Assembly (NCBI GenBank): GCA_964454005.1
Contig: CAYVQE010000002.1
Span: forward strand, 58,934 to 122,933
Length of the DNA stretch: 64,000 nt
Direction of reading: 5' to 3'
Origin: CAYVQE01 sp964454005
Lineage (GTDB): Bacteria; Myxococcota; B64-G9
Below the pieces are notes generated by a model. The model was not told where the DNA came from and did no database searches. It saw only the letters and a list, made by a program, of their open reading frames with translations. Positions 47,210 to 61,690 of the stretch are shown here, in pieces (within the stretch, counting starts at the first letter, position 1; each line of letters opens with the position of its first letter). The translations under genes and the position numbers were made by a program.

Positions 47210-48574
47210 ATGGAGCGAATTTGGGCCGATGTTCTGGGGGCCATCGAGTCCCGGGTCAGTCAGAAGAATTTCAGCACCTGGTTCCAACCGCTGAAGTTCC
47301 TGGAGTGCGAGGACGACACCGTCTACCTGGGCGTGCCCGATCGCTTCACCCGCGACTGGATCAAGGACCACGGCTTCAAGGACATCATTCAGGATGAGCT
47401 GTCCACCCAGGCCAGCCGCGAGATGCGGGTGGTGCTGCGGGTGATCGACATGCCCGAGCGAGCCGCCGAGCTCAAGGCCATGCACGATGCTGTGGAGCAG
47501 CCGGACGCGGCCGGTCCTTCGTCCGAGCGGCGATCGCCCTCAGAGGCGGCCCGCGATCAGGGTCTCAACCCGCGCTACACCTTCGAACAGTTCGTGGTCG
47601 GCTCCTCGAACCAGCTGGCGCACGCGGCCTCGATGAACGTGGCCGAGAACCCGGCCAGCGCCTACAACCCGCTGTTCATTTACGGCGGGGCCGGGCTCGG
47701 CAAGACCCACCTGCTCAATGCCATCGGCCATCGGATACTCGAGGATCAGCCCGACTGCCGCATCATCTACATCTCGACCGAGACCTTCGTCAACGAGCTG
47801 ATCCACTCCATCCGCAGCGGCCACACCGACAGCTTTCGCGACAAGTACCGCTCCAACTGCGATCTGCTGTTGATCGACGACATCCAGTTCATCTCCGGCA
47901 AGTCGCGCACCCAAGAGGAGTTTTTCCACACCTTCAACAGCCTGTTCGAGTCCTACCGCCAGATCGTGATCACTTCGGACCGCAATCCGCAGGAGATCAC
48001 CGAACTCGAGGATCGGTTGCGCACCCGCTTTCAGTGGGGCCTTATCGCCGACATCCAGCCGCCCGAGATCGAGACCCGCATCGCCATCCTGCAGAAGAAG
48101 GCCGACGGCGAGGGGCTCGATATCCCGGACGACGTGGCTCTGTTCGTGGCCTCCTCGGTCAAGTCCTCGGTGCGCGAGATCGAGGGCTCGCTCAAGCGCC
48201 TCGGGGCACTGTCGTCGATGCTGGGCAAGCCCATTACGCTCGAGTTCGCCAAGGAGGAGCTCAAGGACATCATCGGCGGTGGCCACGCGCTGCGCATCGA
48301 CGATGTCCAGAAAGCGGTCTGCTCTTTTTTCAACCTGCGTTTGGCCGACCTGAAGGGCAAAAGGCGCCAACGCTCGATCTCGCGTCCGCGCCAGATCGCC
48401 ATGTACCTGTGCCGCAAGTACCTGACCAACGCCACCTTCCCCGAGATCGGCGCCCGCTTCAACAAGGACCACTCGACCGTGATCAGTGCCGTGCAGCAGG
48501 TCGACAAGCTGAGCCGGACCGATCCTTCGGTGCGCGAGGCCATCGAGGCGGTGCGCCGCCAGCTCGGCCTGTGA
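47210..48574 (+). CDS. dnaA: Chromosomal replication initiator DnaA
   Basis: A 454-residue initiator. Domain I is at the N-terminus (IWADVLGAIESRVSQKNFST), a short linker follows, then the AAA+ domain with NPLFIYGGAGLGKTHLLNAI (Walker A from residue 159), DLLLIDDIQF and RLRTRFQWGL. The DNA-binding domain IV ends with RPRQIAMYLCRKYL and NKDHSTVISAVQQV. It binds DnaA boxes and opens the origin. The ATG at 47210 is chosen because the family starts with a short helix; an in-frame GTG at 47156 would add 18 Arg-rich residues. Confidence 0.98.
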   Translation: MERIWADVLGAIESRVSQKNFSTWFQPLKFLECEDDTVYLGVPDRFTRDWIKDHGFKDIIQDELSTQASREMRVVLRVIDMPERAAELKAMHDAVEQPDAAGPSSERRSPSEAARDQGLNPRYTFEQFVVGSSNQLAHAASMNVAENPASAYNPLFIYGGAGLGKTHLLNAIGHRILEDQPDCRIIYISTETFVNELIHSIRSGHTDSFRDKYRSNCDLLLIDDIQFISGKSRTQEEFFHTFNSLFESYRQIVITSDRNPQEITELEDRLRTRFQWGLIADIQPPEIETRIAILQKKADGEGLDIPDDVALFVASSVKSSVREIEGSLKRLGALSSMLGKPITLEFAKEELKDIIGGGHALRIDDVQKAVCSFFNLRLADLKGKRRQRSISRPRQIAMYLCRKYLTNATFPEIGARFNKDHSTVISAVQQVDKLSRTDPSVREAIEAVRRQLGL

Positions 48575-48835
48575 GAAAGGCTGTGGAATGGCTGGGGGTA
48601 GCGCAGTGGACGAGCGGTGGATAAGCCGCTGGCCGGATCCGGCCCCAACCGACACACAGTTTTTCCACAGAGGCTTGTGTTTGGAAAATCCTTTTGCTAG
48701 ATTGCCTTGGCCGACAAACCCCGCATTCACCAGGGCCTACTATGACTTCTATGGTTTTCTGTTTCTTAAGAATCTACCCCCAGAAACCGCGATCGCGCTC
48801 GGTGGAAGAGCCGGCGCTGGGATCGAGGAGAGGCC
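48575..48835 (+). promoter_or_regulatory. dnaA-dnaN intergenic region with DnaA boxes
   Basis: It contains TTTTCCACA (48661-48669, consensus), GGTGGATAA (48616-48624, one mismatch to TGTGGATAA) and a weaker TGTGGAATG (48582-48590), followed by an AT-rich stretch (48670-48705 and 48740-48775). It could be a second half of a bipartite origin or a DnaA-controlled dnaN promoter region. Confidence 0.5.
48675..48703 (+). promoter_or_regulatory. Possible dnaN promoter
   Basis: TTGTGT (48675-48680), 17 bases, TAGATT (48698-48703), right after a consensus DnaA box. Confidence 0.35.
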
Positions 48836-49963
48836 ATGGAATTCTCCATCCAAACCGATGAGCTGACCAAGGGCTTGTATCGAGCGCAAGGGATCGTCGA
48901 GAAGAAAACCGCCATGCCGATCCTGTCCAACGTGCTGTGCGAAGCAGCGGCCGACGGTCAGGTCTTCATCACGGCCACCGACCTGGAAGTCGGCGTCCAC
49001 GGCAAGCACCCGGCCGAGGTGGTCACCAGCGGCGCCATCACCATCAGCGCGCGCCACCTCTACGACATCGTGCGCTCGCTGCCGGCCGAACGGGTGACCC
49101 TGAAGAAGCTGCCCAACAACTGGGCCCAGGTGCAGGCCGACGCCGGGGGCCGCCAGATCGAGTACAAGATGCTCGGCATGGCGCCCGAAGACTTCCAGGC
49201 GCTGCCGGACGTATCGAACGCCGCCCTGTTCCCGGTCGACGCCGACATGCTCAAGCAGATGATCGACAAGACCAGCTACGCAGTGTCCAACGACGAGACC
49301 CGCTACAACCTCAACGGCGCCTACCTCGAGGCGCTCGAGGACGGCGTCTTTCGGATGGTGGCCACCGACGGCCACCGGCTGTCGATGATCGATGCAAAGC
49401 TGAGCCCCGAGCCCGAAGCGGTCAAGTTCGACCAGGGGGTGATCATACCCAAGAAGGGCCTGCTCGAGATCAAGCGCCTGATCGAGTCCGAGCAGACCGA
49501 TTGCCAGATGGGACTGGACGGCAACAACCTGGTGTTCAAGATGCAGGACGTCACCGTTATCATGCGCCTGCTCGACGGGCAGTTCCCCGAGTACCGCCAC
49601 GTGGTCCCCGATAAACAAAATACGAACCTGAGCGTCGAGCGCAAGCCGTTCATCGACAGCTTGCGGCGCATCAGCATCCTGTCGTCGGACCGGGCCTCCG
49701 GGGTCAAGCTGGTGCTGTCCGGCGAGCAGCTGCGGGTGACCACCTCGAACCCGGACCTGGGCGAGGCTACCGAGGATCTGGGAGTGGAAAACGCCAGCGG
49801 CGAAATCACCATCGGGTTCAACTCGCGCTACATGATCGATGCCTTGTCGGCCATCGACTCCGAACGGGTCGATCTGTCGCTAGAGGACGACCTGTCGCCC
49901 GGGGTGCTGCGGCCAGCCGAGGATGAGCACTATACCTGTGTCGTGATGCCGATGCGGATCTGA
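48836..49963 (+). CDS. dnaN: DNA polymerase III sliding clamp, beta subunit
   Basis: A 375-residue clamp with three beta-clamp domains. Landmarks are MEFSIQTDELTKGLYRAQGI, ILSNVLCEA, MVATDGHRLSM, and the C-terminal CVVMPMRI that lines the protein-binding pocket. The dimeric ring holds polymerase III on DNA. The ATG follows GAGGAG. It is in the classical dnaA-dnaN-recF order, with recF only nine bases downstream. Confidence 0.98.
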   Translation: MEFSIQTDELTKGLYRAQGIVEKKTAMPILSNVLCEAAADGQVFITATDLEVGVHGKHPAEVVTSGAITISARHLYDIVRSLPAERVTLKKLPNNWAQVQADAGGRQIEYKMLGMAPEDFQALPDVSNAALFPVDADMLKQMIDKTSYAVSNDETRYNLNGAYLEALEDGVFRMVATDGHRLSMIDAKLSPEPEAVKFDQGVIIPKKGLLEIKRLIESEQTDCQMGLDGNNLVFKMQDVTVIMRLLDGQFPEYRHVVPDKQNTNLSVERKPFIDSLRRISILSSDRASGVKLVLSGEQLRVTTSNPDLGEATEDLGVENASGEITIGFNSRYMIDALSAIDSERVDLSLEDDLSPGVLRPAEDEHYTCVVMPMRI

Positions 49964-49972
49964 TCTGCGGTC

Positions 49973-51079
49973 GTGCTGCTGCAGACGCTGAGAGTCGACG
50001 ACTTTCGCAATCTCGCCCGCCAGCGCTTGGAGCTGGCGCCCGGCGTCAACGTGTTCGTCGGTGACAACGGCCAGGGAAAAACCAACCTACTCGAAGCCAT
50101 CCATCTGCTGGCCAGTCTGCGCTCGTTCAGACCGGCCGGCACCCGTGACCTGGTGCGCCGGGGCGCAGAGCGGGCCGAGTTGACGGCCCGGGCCTGCTCC
50201 GATGACACGCCCATCCAACTCCAGCTGTTGCTGGCGCCGGGTGGACGGCGGTTGTGGGTGGGCCAGCGAGCGGTCAGCGGCGTGTCGGAGTTTCTGGGTC
50301 AGCTCAGCGCGGTGGCCTTCACCCCGGACGATCTATCCATGATCAAAGGTGCGCCGGCGATCAGACGGCGTTTTCTGGATCGGGCGGCCTTTCTTTTCCG
50401 GCCGGCCCACCTCGAAGCGGTGCGCCGCTTCGGCTCGGCGCTGCGGGCGCGCAACCGGCTGTTGGGCGACGAGCGCGATCCCGACCGGGCCCAGCTCGAC
50501 GCATTCGGCCGGGCGCTGGCCGAGTGGGGCGGTCGGGTGGCCGCGGCCCGGCGCGCGCTGGTCGACGAGCTGGCCGAGCCGATGGCGCGCATCACGTCCG
50601 ACCTGTCGGGCGGCGCGCTGGCGGTCGAGCTGGCCTACCGGCCCGGCTGGGAGGCGATCGCCGGGAGCGAGGCCGAAAGCCTGGAGAAGGCCCTGGAACG
50701 CAGCTGGCAGCGCGATCGGCGCCGCGGCGCGACCACGGTCGGACCGCAGCTGGACGATTTGGAACTGCGGCTCGACGGCGCCTCGGCGCGGCGGTTCGGC
50801 TCCCAGGGACAGCAGCGCGCCTGTGCGGTGGCCATGCTGCTGGCGGTGGTCGAGCGGGTGGTCGCCACCGGCGGCGAGCAGCCGGTGCTGTTGCTCGACG
50901 ACGTGTCCAGCGAGTTCGACGCCGGGGTTCGCCGCCGGTTGTTCGCCCGGGTGACCGAGTTGGGCGGACAGGTGCTGGTGACCACCACCGACGCCGGGCT
51001 GCGCGACGAGCTGGCACCAGCCGCAGCCGGGCTGTGGCGCGTGCGCGCCGGGCGCATCGAACGGGAGCCGGCCGCGTGA
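49973..51079 (+). CDS. recF: DNA replication and repair protein RecF
   Basis: A 368-residue SMC-like ATPase that acts in gap repair with RecO and RecR. The N-terminus LRVDDFRNLARQRLEL precedes Walker A GDNGQGKT (30-37). The ABC signature is SQGQQR and Walker B is LLLDDVSSEFD. The start is GTG at 49973, nine bases after dnaN. The stop codon overlaps the GTG start of the SSS transporter gene (GTGA), an unusual partner. Confidence 0.96.
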   Translation: MLLQTLRVDDFRNLARQRLELAPGVNVFVGDNGQGKTNLLEAIHLLASLRSFRPAGTRDLVRRGAERAELTARACSDDTPIQLQLLLAPGGRRLWVGQRAVSGVSEFLGQLSAVAFTPDDLSMIKGAPAIRRRFLDRAAFLFRPAHLEAVRRFGSALRARNRLLGDERDPDRAQLDAFGRALAEWGGRVAAARRALVDELAEPMARITSDLSGGALAVELAYRPGWEAIAGSEAESLEKALERSWQRDRRRGATTVGPQLDDLELRLDGASARRFGSQGQQRACAVAMLLAVVERVVATGGEQPVLLLDDVSSEFDAGVRRRLFARVTELGGQVLVTTTDAGLRDELAPAAAGLWRVRAGRIEREPAA

Positions 51080-52809
51080 CCTTCGCCGATTGGAGCATCG
51101 TACTCGGCTACGCGGCGGTGTCGATCGGTATAGGGGTGGCTTTCTCGCGCCGGGCCGGACGCAGCCTGGGCGACTACTTCTTGTCGGGCCGCTCGTTGCC
51201 CTGGTGGCTGGTGGGCAGCTCCATGGTGGCGACCACCTTCGCCTCGGACACCCCGCTGGCCATCACCGAGTACGTCCGCGAGGACGGCGTCTGGCGCAAC
51301 TGGTTTTGGTGGACGCTGGCCATCAGCCACGTGCTGGCGGCGGTGGTCTTTTCGCAGCTGTGGCACCGGGCCGGAGTGCTGACCGACAACGAGTTGATCG
51401 AGATGCGCTACAGCGGCCGGCCGGCGGCCTTTCTGCGCGGTTTCAAGGCGGCCTACTTCTCGACCCTGTACAACTTCATCGTCATGGCCTGGGTCACCGC
51501 GGCCATGTCGACCGTGCTGAGCTGTTTTCTCGACATCGATATGAAGCTGGCGGTGGTCGTATGCATGACCGTGGCCGTGCTCTACTCCTTGCTGGGCGGC
51601 TTTTGGGGCGTGGTGTTGACCGACATGCTGCAGTTCTGCGTCGCCATGGTGGGCTCGGTCGTCTTCGCCGTGCTGGCCGCGGACCGGGTCGGCGGCATGC
51701 AGCGGTTGGTCGACCGATTGTCGGTCTCGGGCGAGCACCTGCTGGACTTCGTGCCGGGCGCCGACGCGCCGCCGGAGTTTTGGTACACCTTCCTGGTCTT
51801 CGTGGGTCTGATGTGGTGGTCGAGCCACAACGCCGACGGCGGCGGCTACATCATCCAGCGCATGATGTCGGCCCGCGACGAACGCCACGCCCTGATGGGC
51901 ACCCTGTGGTTCGCCCTGGCCCACTATGTGCTGCGCATGTGGCCCTGGGTGGTGGTGGCCCTGGTGTCGATGGTGCTGCTGCCCGAGTCGGGCGCCGAAA
52001 TCGGCAGCCACAAGGAGGCCTATCCGGAGACCATGGCCCGTATTCTGCCCTCCGGGCTGCGCGGTCTGTTCGTGGCCGTGTTTCTGGCCGCTTTCATGTC
52101 CACCGTCGACACCCATCTGAACTGGGGCTCGTCCTACGTGGTCAACGACCTTTACAAGCGCTTCATCAAGCCGCAGGCAAGCCAGCGCCACTACGTGTTG
52201 GTGTCGAAGCTGACCATGCTGCTGCTGGCGGTGGTGGCCGGGGCGGTGGCCTTGCTGATCGACAGCATCACCGGGGCCTGGGAGCTGGTCTGGGCCATGG
52301 GCGCCGGGGTGGGGGCGGTGTTGATCCTGCGCTGGTTCTGGTGGCGCATCAACGCCTGGTCCGAGATCAGCGCCCTGGCCACCTCGCTGATACTGGGCGT
52401 GGTGCTGCACCTGCTGGACTGGCGTGGTGATGTCGAGGTGCCGTTGTACCTCAAGGCGGTGCTGGTGGTCGGCGGTTCGGTGGCCGTCTGGCTGCCGGTC
52501 ACCCTGCTGACCCGGCCCGAGCCGAAAGCGGTGCTGGACCGGTTCTGCCGGCGGGTGCGGCCGCCCGGCCGCTGGCCGCAACGCAGCGCCCCGCACGGCA
52601 TCGGACGACGCATGCTGGCCGCCTGGTTGGGCGGGGTGGGGTTGGTCTACGGCGGCCTGTTCACCGTGGGCAGCCTGGTGTTGCAGCGGCCCGGCCAGCT
52701 GGCCTGGACGTTGCCGCTGGGTCTGGCCGGGCTGGTGGGTCTGGTCTACGGCCTGCGCCAGCGGCTGCGCGCAGCGGCGGAATCGACCGAGCCGGACCGC
52801 CCGGCGTGA
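51076..52809 (+). CDS. Sodium/solute symporter (SSS family)
   Basis: A 577-residue polytopic protein with about 14 membrane segments. DYFLSGRSLPWWLVGSSMVA with TTFASDTPLA is the SSS-family helix 1 region; FLAAFMSTVDTHLNWGSSYV is the conserved helix 8 region containing sodium-site residues, followed by NDLYKRFI. The substrate is not evident. The GTG start overlaps the recF stop (GTGA), so it is translationally coupled to recF. It ends one base before the convergent nagA-like gene; a link to amino-sugar use is possible but not shown. Confidence 0.88.
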   Translation: MTFADWSIVLGYAAVSIGIGVAFSRRAGRSLGDYFLSGRSLPWWLVGSSMVATTFASDTPLAITEYVREDGVWRNWFWWTLAISHVLAAVVFSQLWHRAGVLTDNELIEMRYSGRPAAFLRGFKAAYFSTLYNFIVMAWVTAAMSTVLSCFLDIDMKLAVVVCMTVAVLYSLLGGFWGVVLTDMLQFCVAMVGSVVFAVLAADRVGGMQRLVDRLSVSGEHLLDFVPGADAPPEFWYTFLVFVGLMWWSSHNADGGGYIIQRMMSARDERHALMGTLWFALAHYVLRMWPWVVVALVSMVLLPESGAEIGSHKEAYPETMARILPSGLRGLFVAVFLAAFMSTVDTHLNWGSSYVVNDLYKRFIKPQASQRHYVLVSKLTMLLLAVVAGAVALLIDSITGAWELVWAMGAGVGAVLILRWFWWRINAWSEISALATSLILGVVLHLLDWRGDVEVPLYLKAVLVVGGSVAVWLPVTLLTRPEPKAVLDRFCRRVRPPGRWPQRSAPHGIGRRMLAAWLGGVGLVYGGLFTVGSLVLQRPGQLAWTLPLGLAGLVGLVYGLRQRLRAAAESTEPDRPA

Positions 52810-53985
52810 TCAATAGGGCGAGCGGAATATGCGCCGACCGCCGACGTAGGAGTAGAGCACCCGTAGGTCGGAACGATCGAGCACCAGCAGATCGGCGTGC
52901 TTGCCGACCTGTATGCTGCCCAACCGATCGTCGATACCCAGCAGCTCAGCCGGCGTCAGCGAGGCGCAGCGGACGGCCTCGGCGTAGGACAGCCCGAGCT
53001 TGTCGATCGCATAGCGCACCGCGTCGATCATGGTCAGCGCGCTGCCGGCGATCTGGCCATCGTCGAAGCGGGCCGCCCCGGCCTCGTAGTGGATCGGCCG
53101 GCCGCCCACCTCGCCGCGGCCGTCGCGGGCGCCGACGATCGAGGTGGCGTCGGTGACCAGGACCAGGCGGTCCGGTCCCAGGCAGCGATAGGCCATGGCG
53201 GCCGCGGTCGGATGCAGGTGAACGCCGTCCAGGATCAGCTCGGCGAAGGTCGCCTCCGCTGCCAGCACCGCACCGGCGGCGTTGGGATCGCGGTGGTGGA
53301 AGGGCTTCATCCCGTTGAACAGGTGGCTGGCCAGCTTGACCCCGCCGGCGATGGCCTGCTGGGTCTGCTCACAGGTGGCGCTGGTGTGACCGATGGCCGC
53401 CACCAGCCCCATTTCGTGGGCCAGCCACTGGATCAGCTCTTCGGTACCGGGCAACTCGGGCGCCAGGGTGACGATGCGCAACCAGCCGCCGGCCGCCACC
53501 GCCAGCGCCTTGAGAGCGGCCAGCTCGGGCTCGATGATCCAGCGCTCCTGGGCGGCGTCGACCCGGGTGGGGTTGACGAACGGACCCTCCAGGTAGGCTC
53601 CCAGCACCCGGGCGCCGCCCGAGCCCTCGGTGGCGATCTGCTGGATGTTGGCCAGCGCCGTGCGCATCTGGGCCGGTGGGCTGGGCAGCACGGTCAGGCA
53701 CAGCGACGTGGTGCCGGTGGCCTCGTGGGTGCGGCAGATGGTCTTCAGACCGGAGACGTCGCAGCTGCTGGCGTCCAGGCCGGCGGCGCCGTGGACGTGG
53801 ACGTCGATCAGGCCCGGCGCCAGGAAAAAACCGCCCAGGTCGATGGTCTCGGCCTCGGTGGCCGGCAAATGGGCGGTCGGCCCGATCCAGGCCACCACCC
53901 CCTGGCGCACCAGCACCGCGGCGTCGTCGAGAATGTCCCGCTCGCCGATCACGGAGGCATGGGTGAAGGCGATGTCCATCGTCAT
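52810..53985 (-). CDS. nagA: N-acetylglucosamine-6-phosphate deacetylase
   Basis: A 391-residue amidohydrolase that removes the acetyl group from GlcNAc-6-phosphate during amino-sugar or cell wall recycling. Motifs include APGLIDVHVHGAAG (metal His-x-His), YLEGPFVNP (metal Glu), IGHTSA, HLFNGMKPFHHR, LDGVHLHP and LVTDA. The start is ATG 53985 or the next ATG two codons on. It stands alone on the minus strand inside the otherwise rightward replication cluster. No nagB is visible. Confidence 0.92.
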   Translation of the reverse strand: MTMDIAFTHASVIGERDILDDAAVLVRQGVVAWIGPTAHLPATEAETIDLGGFFLAPGLIDVHVHGAAGLDASSCDVSGLKTICRTHEATGTTSLCLTVLPSPPAQMRTALANIQQIATEGSGGARVLGAYLEGPFVNPTRVDAAQERWIIEPELAALKALAVAAGGWLRIVTLAPELPGTEELIQWLAHEMGLVAAIGHTSATCEQTQQAIAGGVKLASHLFNGMKPFHHRDPNAAGAVLAAEATFAELILDGVHLHPTAAAMAYRCLGPDRLVLVTDATSIVGARDGRGEVGGRPIHYEAGAARFDDGQIAGSALTMIDAVRYAIDKLGLSYAEAVRCASLTPAELLGIDDRLGSIQVGKHADLLVLDRSDLRVLYSYVGGRRIFRSPY

Positions 53986-54081
53986 TTCGGCCCCCGGCGG
54001 CGCGAGGTGGACGATCTCGAATACCCGCGATCGTGGCAGACCGAGCAGAGTTCTGTCAAGCGCGCGCCGACGGGGCGCCAG

Positions 54082-54090
54082 CTTGGTATA
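54082..54090 (+). promoter_or_regulatory. Extended -10 promoter candidate of gyrB
   Basis: TGGTATATT, an extended -10 (TG-N-TATATT) in an AT-rich patch (54081-54111), with no good -35. It would give a leader of about 125 bases. Confidence 0.35.
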
Positions 54091-54220
54091 TTACTCCAAT
54101 TATTTCAGAAGGTTGCGCGGATGATTAGCCGTTGTTTTTCCTTTACTTGGCCCGGAGGCCATGATAGGCTCGGTCCGTTTCGGAAACGTAGTTTTTCCCC
54201 TGTCAGACGGGCAGTTGTGG

Positions 54221-56680
<2,460 letters not shown>

Positions 56681-56733
56681 ACAACACCCCACCAGCGCGG
56701 CCCGGGGCGGACGGGACGGCTGAGGTCGATCCG

Positions 56734-57735
56734 GTGACGCGCGCCGTGTTCATGGGCGTCGGCAGCCATTTGCCGGATCGGGTGGTGACCAACGACGATC
56801 TGACGGCCTGGATGGAGACCACCGACGCCTGGATCGTCGAGCGCACCGGTATCCGCGAGCGGCGGTGGGTCGCCGGCGAGGGCGGCGGCAGCGAACTGGC
56901 CGAGCAGGCCACCCACCAGGCGCTGGAGCGCGCCGGGGTGGCGCTCGAAGAGATCGATTGCATCGTGCTGGCCACCCTGTCGCCGGATCACACCTTTCCC
57001 GGTAGCGGCTGCTTTCTGCAGCACCGATTGGGCCTGGCCGGCATTCCGGCGCTCGACGTGCGCAACCAGTGCTCCGGGTTCCTGTACGGCCTCAGCGTGG
57101 CCGATGCCTGGATCCGCACCGGCGCCTACCACCGGGTGCTGCTGGTCGGCACCGAGGTTCACTCCACCGGCCTGGATGTGAGCACCCGCGGCCGCGACGT
57201 GGCCTGCCTGTTCGGCGACGCGGCCGCGGTGGCCGTGTTGGGCCCGGCCGCTCCGGACTCGCAGCGCGGGGTGTTGGCGGTGCGCCTGCACGCAGACGGC
57301 CGCTACGCCCGGTCGCTGTGGATCGAGGCGCCCGGATCGCGCTTCTACCCGCGGCGGATCGACGAGCAGATGCTGCGCGACGGCCGCCACTATCCAAAGA
57401 TGAAGGGCCGCCACGTGTTCACCATGGCGGTCCAACGGATGCCGGAAGTCATCGGCGAGGTGCTCGCCGCCTGCGGTCACACGCTGGACGAGGTGGCCCT
57501 GATCGTGCCCCACCAGGCCAACCAGCGCATCACCGAGCAGGTGGGTCGCGCGCTGGGCGTCGAACCCGAGCGGATGTACTCCAACATCGAGCGGGTGGGC
57601 AACACCACCGCGGCCTCGATTCCGCTGGCGTTGTGCCAGGCCGAGCAACAGGGCCGCTTGCGACGCGGCGACCTGGTGGTGCTGACCTCGTTCGGCGCCG
57701 GCTTCACCTGGGCCGCGGCCGCGGTGCGCTGGTAG
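56734..57735 (+). CDS. 3-oxoacyl-ACP synthase III (FabH-like)
   Basis: A 333-residue condensing enzyme of the KAS III type with the catalytic triad Cys113 (NQCSGF), His260 (VPHQAN) and Asn290 (GNTTAASIP). It joins an acyl-CoA to malonyl-ACP to start fatty acid synthesis, or a related compound; the N-terminal part matches FabH well (TDAWIVERTGIRERR). No acyl carrier or other fab genes are near. It sits between gyrB and gyrA, 53 bases after gyrB and 64 bases before gyrA. The GTG start follows GAGG. Whether it is the housekeeping FabH is open. Confidence 0.9.
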   Translation: MTRAVFMGVGSHLPDRVVTNDDLTAWMETTDAWIVERTGIRERRWVAGEGGGSELAEQATHQALERAGVALEEIDCIVLATLSPDHTFPGSGCFLQHRLGLAGIPALDVRNQCSGFLYGLSVADAWIRTGAYHRVLLVGTEVHSTGLDVSTRGRDVACLFGDAAAVAVLGPAAPDSQRGVLAVRLHADGRYARSLWIEAPGSRFYPRRIDEQMLRDGRHYPKMKGRHVFTMAVQRMPEVIGEVLAACGHTLDEVALIVPHQANQRITEQVGRALGVEPERMYSNIERVGNTTAASIPLALCQAEQQGRLRRGDLVVLTSFGAGFTWAAAAVRW

Positions 57736-57799
57736 CCAACTGTCATCGGGCGGATCAGCCTAGAACGCTGACCGCGAAAACAACGGACGCCGAGAGATC

Positions 57800-60309
<2,510 letters not shown>

Positions 60310-60313
<4 letters not shown>

Positions 60314-61359
60314 GACGCGGCCGCTGGGGCAGCGTTTTTTGCTCGCTGGCGTTCGTGCTGGGCTGCTGGTCCGATCCGGTCGAGCGGCGTTTCGATAAGG
60401 GCCAGAAGCTGCTGTTCGAAAACCGGCACGAGGACGCGGAGAGCCACTTTCTGGCCTTCGCCCGCGACATGGTCGACTCCCAACGGGCGGACGCCCGCCG
60501 CTGGCGCGCCCGCGCCCTGCACCAGGCCGGGCGCATCGGCCACCTCTACTTGGATCAACCGCGGCGCGCCGTCCAGCGGCTGCGCCAGGCGCTGAAGCTG
60601 CTGCCCGAGGGGCCGTTCGCCTTCGATGCCCGGCGCGAGATCGCGGACATCTATTACGACCGCTTGCTGGATTATCGGACCGCGGCGCTGGAGTACGAGC
60701 GGCTGGTCCACGAGTTCGCCGAACGCGACGGGATCGACGCCTACCAGTATCGGGTGGCCCAGAGCTACTTCCTGGTGCGCGACTTCGACCAGGCGCGCAC
60801 CGAGGCCCGGATGCTGCTCGACAAGTGGCCCGAAGGCCGCTTTGCCGCCGAGGCCCGGCTGCTGATCGCCAACTCCTACTATCTGGAGCAACGCCTGGAC
60901 AAGGCGGTCGCGGCGCACCAGGCCCTGTTGGCCTCCGGGCCCGACGTGCCGCTGCGGGCCCGCAGCCTGTTCGAGCTGGGCATCTGCTACCAGGATCTGG
61001 GGCACTTGCAAAAGGCCGAGGAGGCCTACCTGACCGCGCTCAAGGATCACCCGCGACCCGACCTGGTCCAGGTTCAACTCTCGGCGCTGCGCGAGCGCAT
61101 GACCGAGGAGGGCGAGACGGCCAAACCCCTCTCCTACGCCACCGCCCGCACAGCACCCCGCGGCCCCCAAACCGCGGCCGGATCCGGGCCCGCACCGAAA
61201 CCGAAACCAGAGCCCCAAGCCAAACCCGAACCAGGCTCGGCCCCCAAGGCCGATTCCGCACCCGGCTCCCAGGCCGGAGGCGAACCGGCGGCTCCGACCG
61301 GCCGCAGCGCCTCCGATTCCGAGGCCGAGCCGACCGCCGATGGGGACAAGTCGAAGTAA
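60310..61359 (+). CDS. TPR-repeat lipoprotein
   Basis: A 349-residue lipoprotein with a short signal (GSVFCSLAFVLGC, Cys19). The body (residues 25-260) is a chain of TPR helices of the BamD/YbgF type (AALEYERLVHEFAERDGIDA, YRVAQSYFLVRDFDQARTEA, GICYQDLGHLQKAEEAYLTAL). A Pro/Lys/Ala-rich disordered tail follows. It should sit on the periplasmic side of an envelope membrane as an assembly platform. GTG 60310 overlaps the gyrA stop, so it is coupled to gyrA translation, an unexpected pairing. Confidence 0.85.
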
Positions 61360-61387
61360 CTCCAGGGGATAGCCCGACACAAAAAGG

Positions 61388-61416
61388 TTGATTCTGGGCT
61401 GCGACTGGGATATGAC
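61388..61416 (+). promoter_or_regulatory. Promoter of the F0 ATP synthase operon
   Basis: TTGATT (61388-61393), 17 bases, TATGAC (61411-61416). Transcription would start near 61423, 16 bases before the GTG start of atpZ. The element shows that the longer atpZ ORF (TTG 61388) is not used. Confidence 0.5.
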
Positions 61417-61438
61417 CCGAGGGGCGTGGGAGGTCGAT

Positions 61439-61690
61439 GTGGCCAAGTTGCCCTCTGCGCTGCGCCAGGTGGCGCCTTATTTGAATTTGGGCGGCGTCCT
61501 GGCTGGATGTATCGTCATTGGTGCGCTCTTTGGGCATTGGTTGGACGGAAAGCTGGGAACCGAGCCCTGGTTTCTGTTGGGTGGTTCCCTGTTCGGAATC
61601 GCATCCGGCTTCTATCACTTTTTCAAGGTGGTGTTGCGGAAGCCGGACCGCGATGGGGCAGACGACTCGAAAGACGATCAAGGTGGTTGA
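61439..61690 (+). CDS. AtpZ/AtpI-like small membrane protein of the ATP synthase operon
   Basis: An 83-residue protein with two membrane hairpin segments: LNLGGVLAGCIVIGALFGHW and PWFLLGGSLFGIASGFYHFF, joined by LDGKLGTE. This is the AtpZ (F0F1-ATPase accessory, PF09527) pattern. AtpZ and AtpI together are thought to help magnesium or calcium transport and rotor assembly. The start GTG 61439 follows GGGAGG at six bases. It overlaps the next gene by 38 bases. Confidence 0.82.
   Translation: MAKLPSALRQVAPYLNLGGVLAGCIVIGALFGHWLDGKLGTEPWFLLGGSLFGIASGFYHFFKVVLRKPDRDGADDSKDDQGG

Noticed and set aside
48588..48866. 92-codon ORF between dnaA and dnaN
   Set aside because: It overlaps the DnaA boxes and the dnaN start and has no recognisable sequence.
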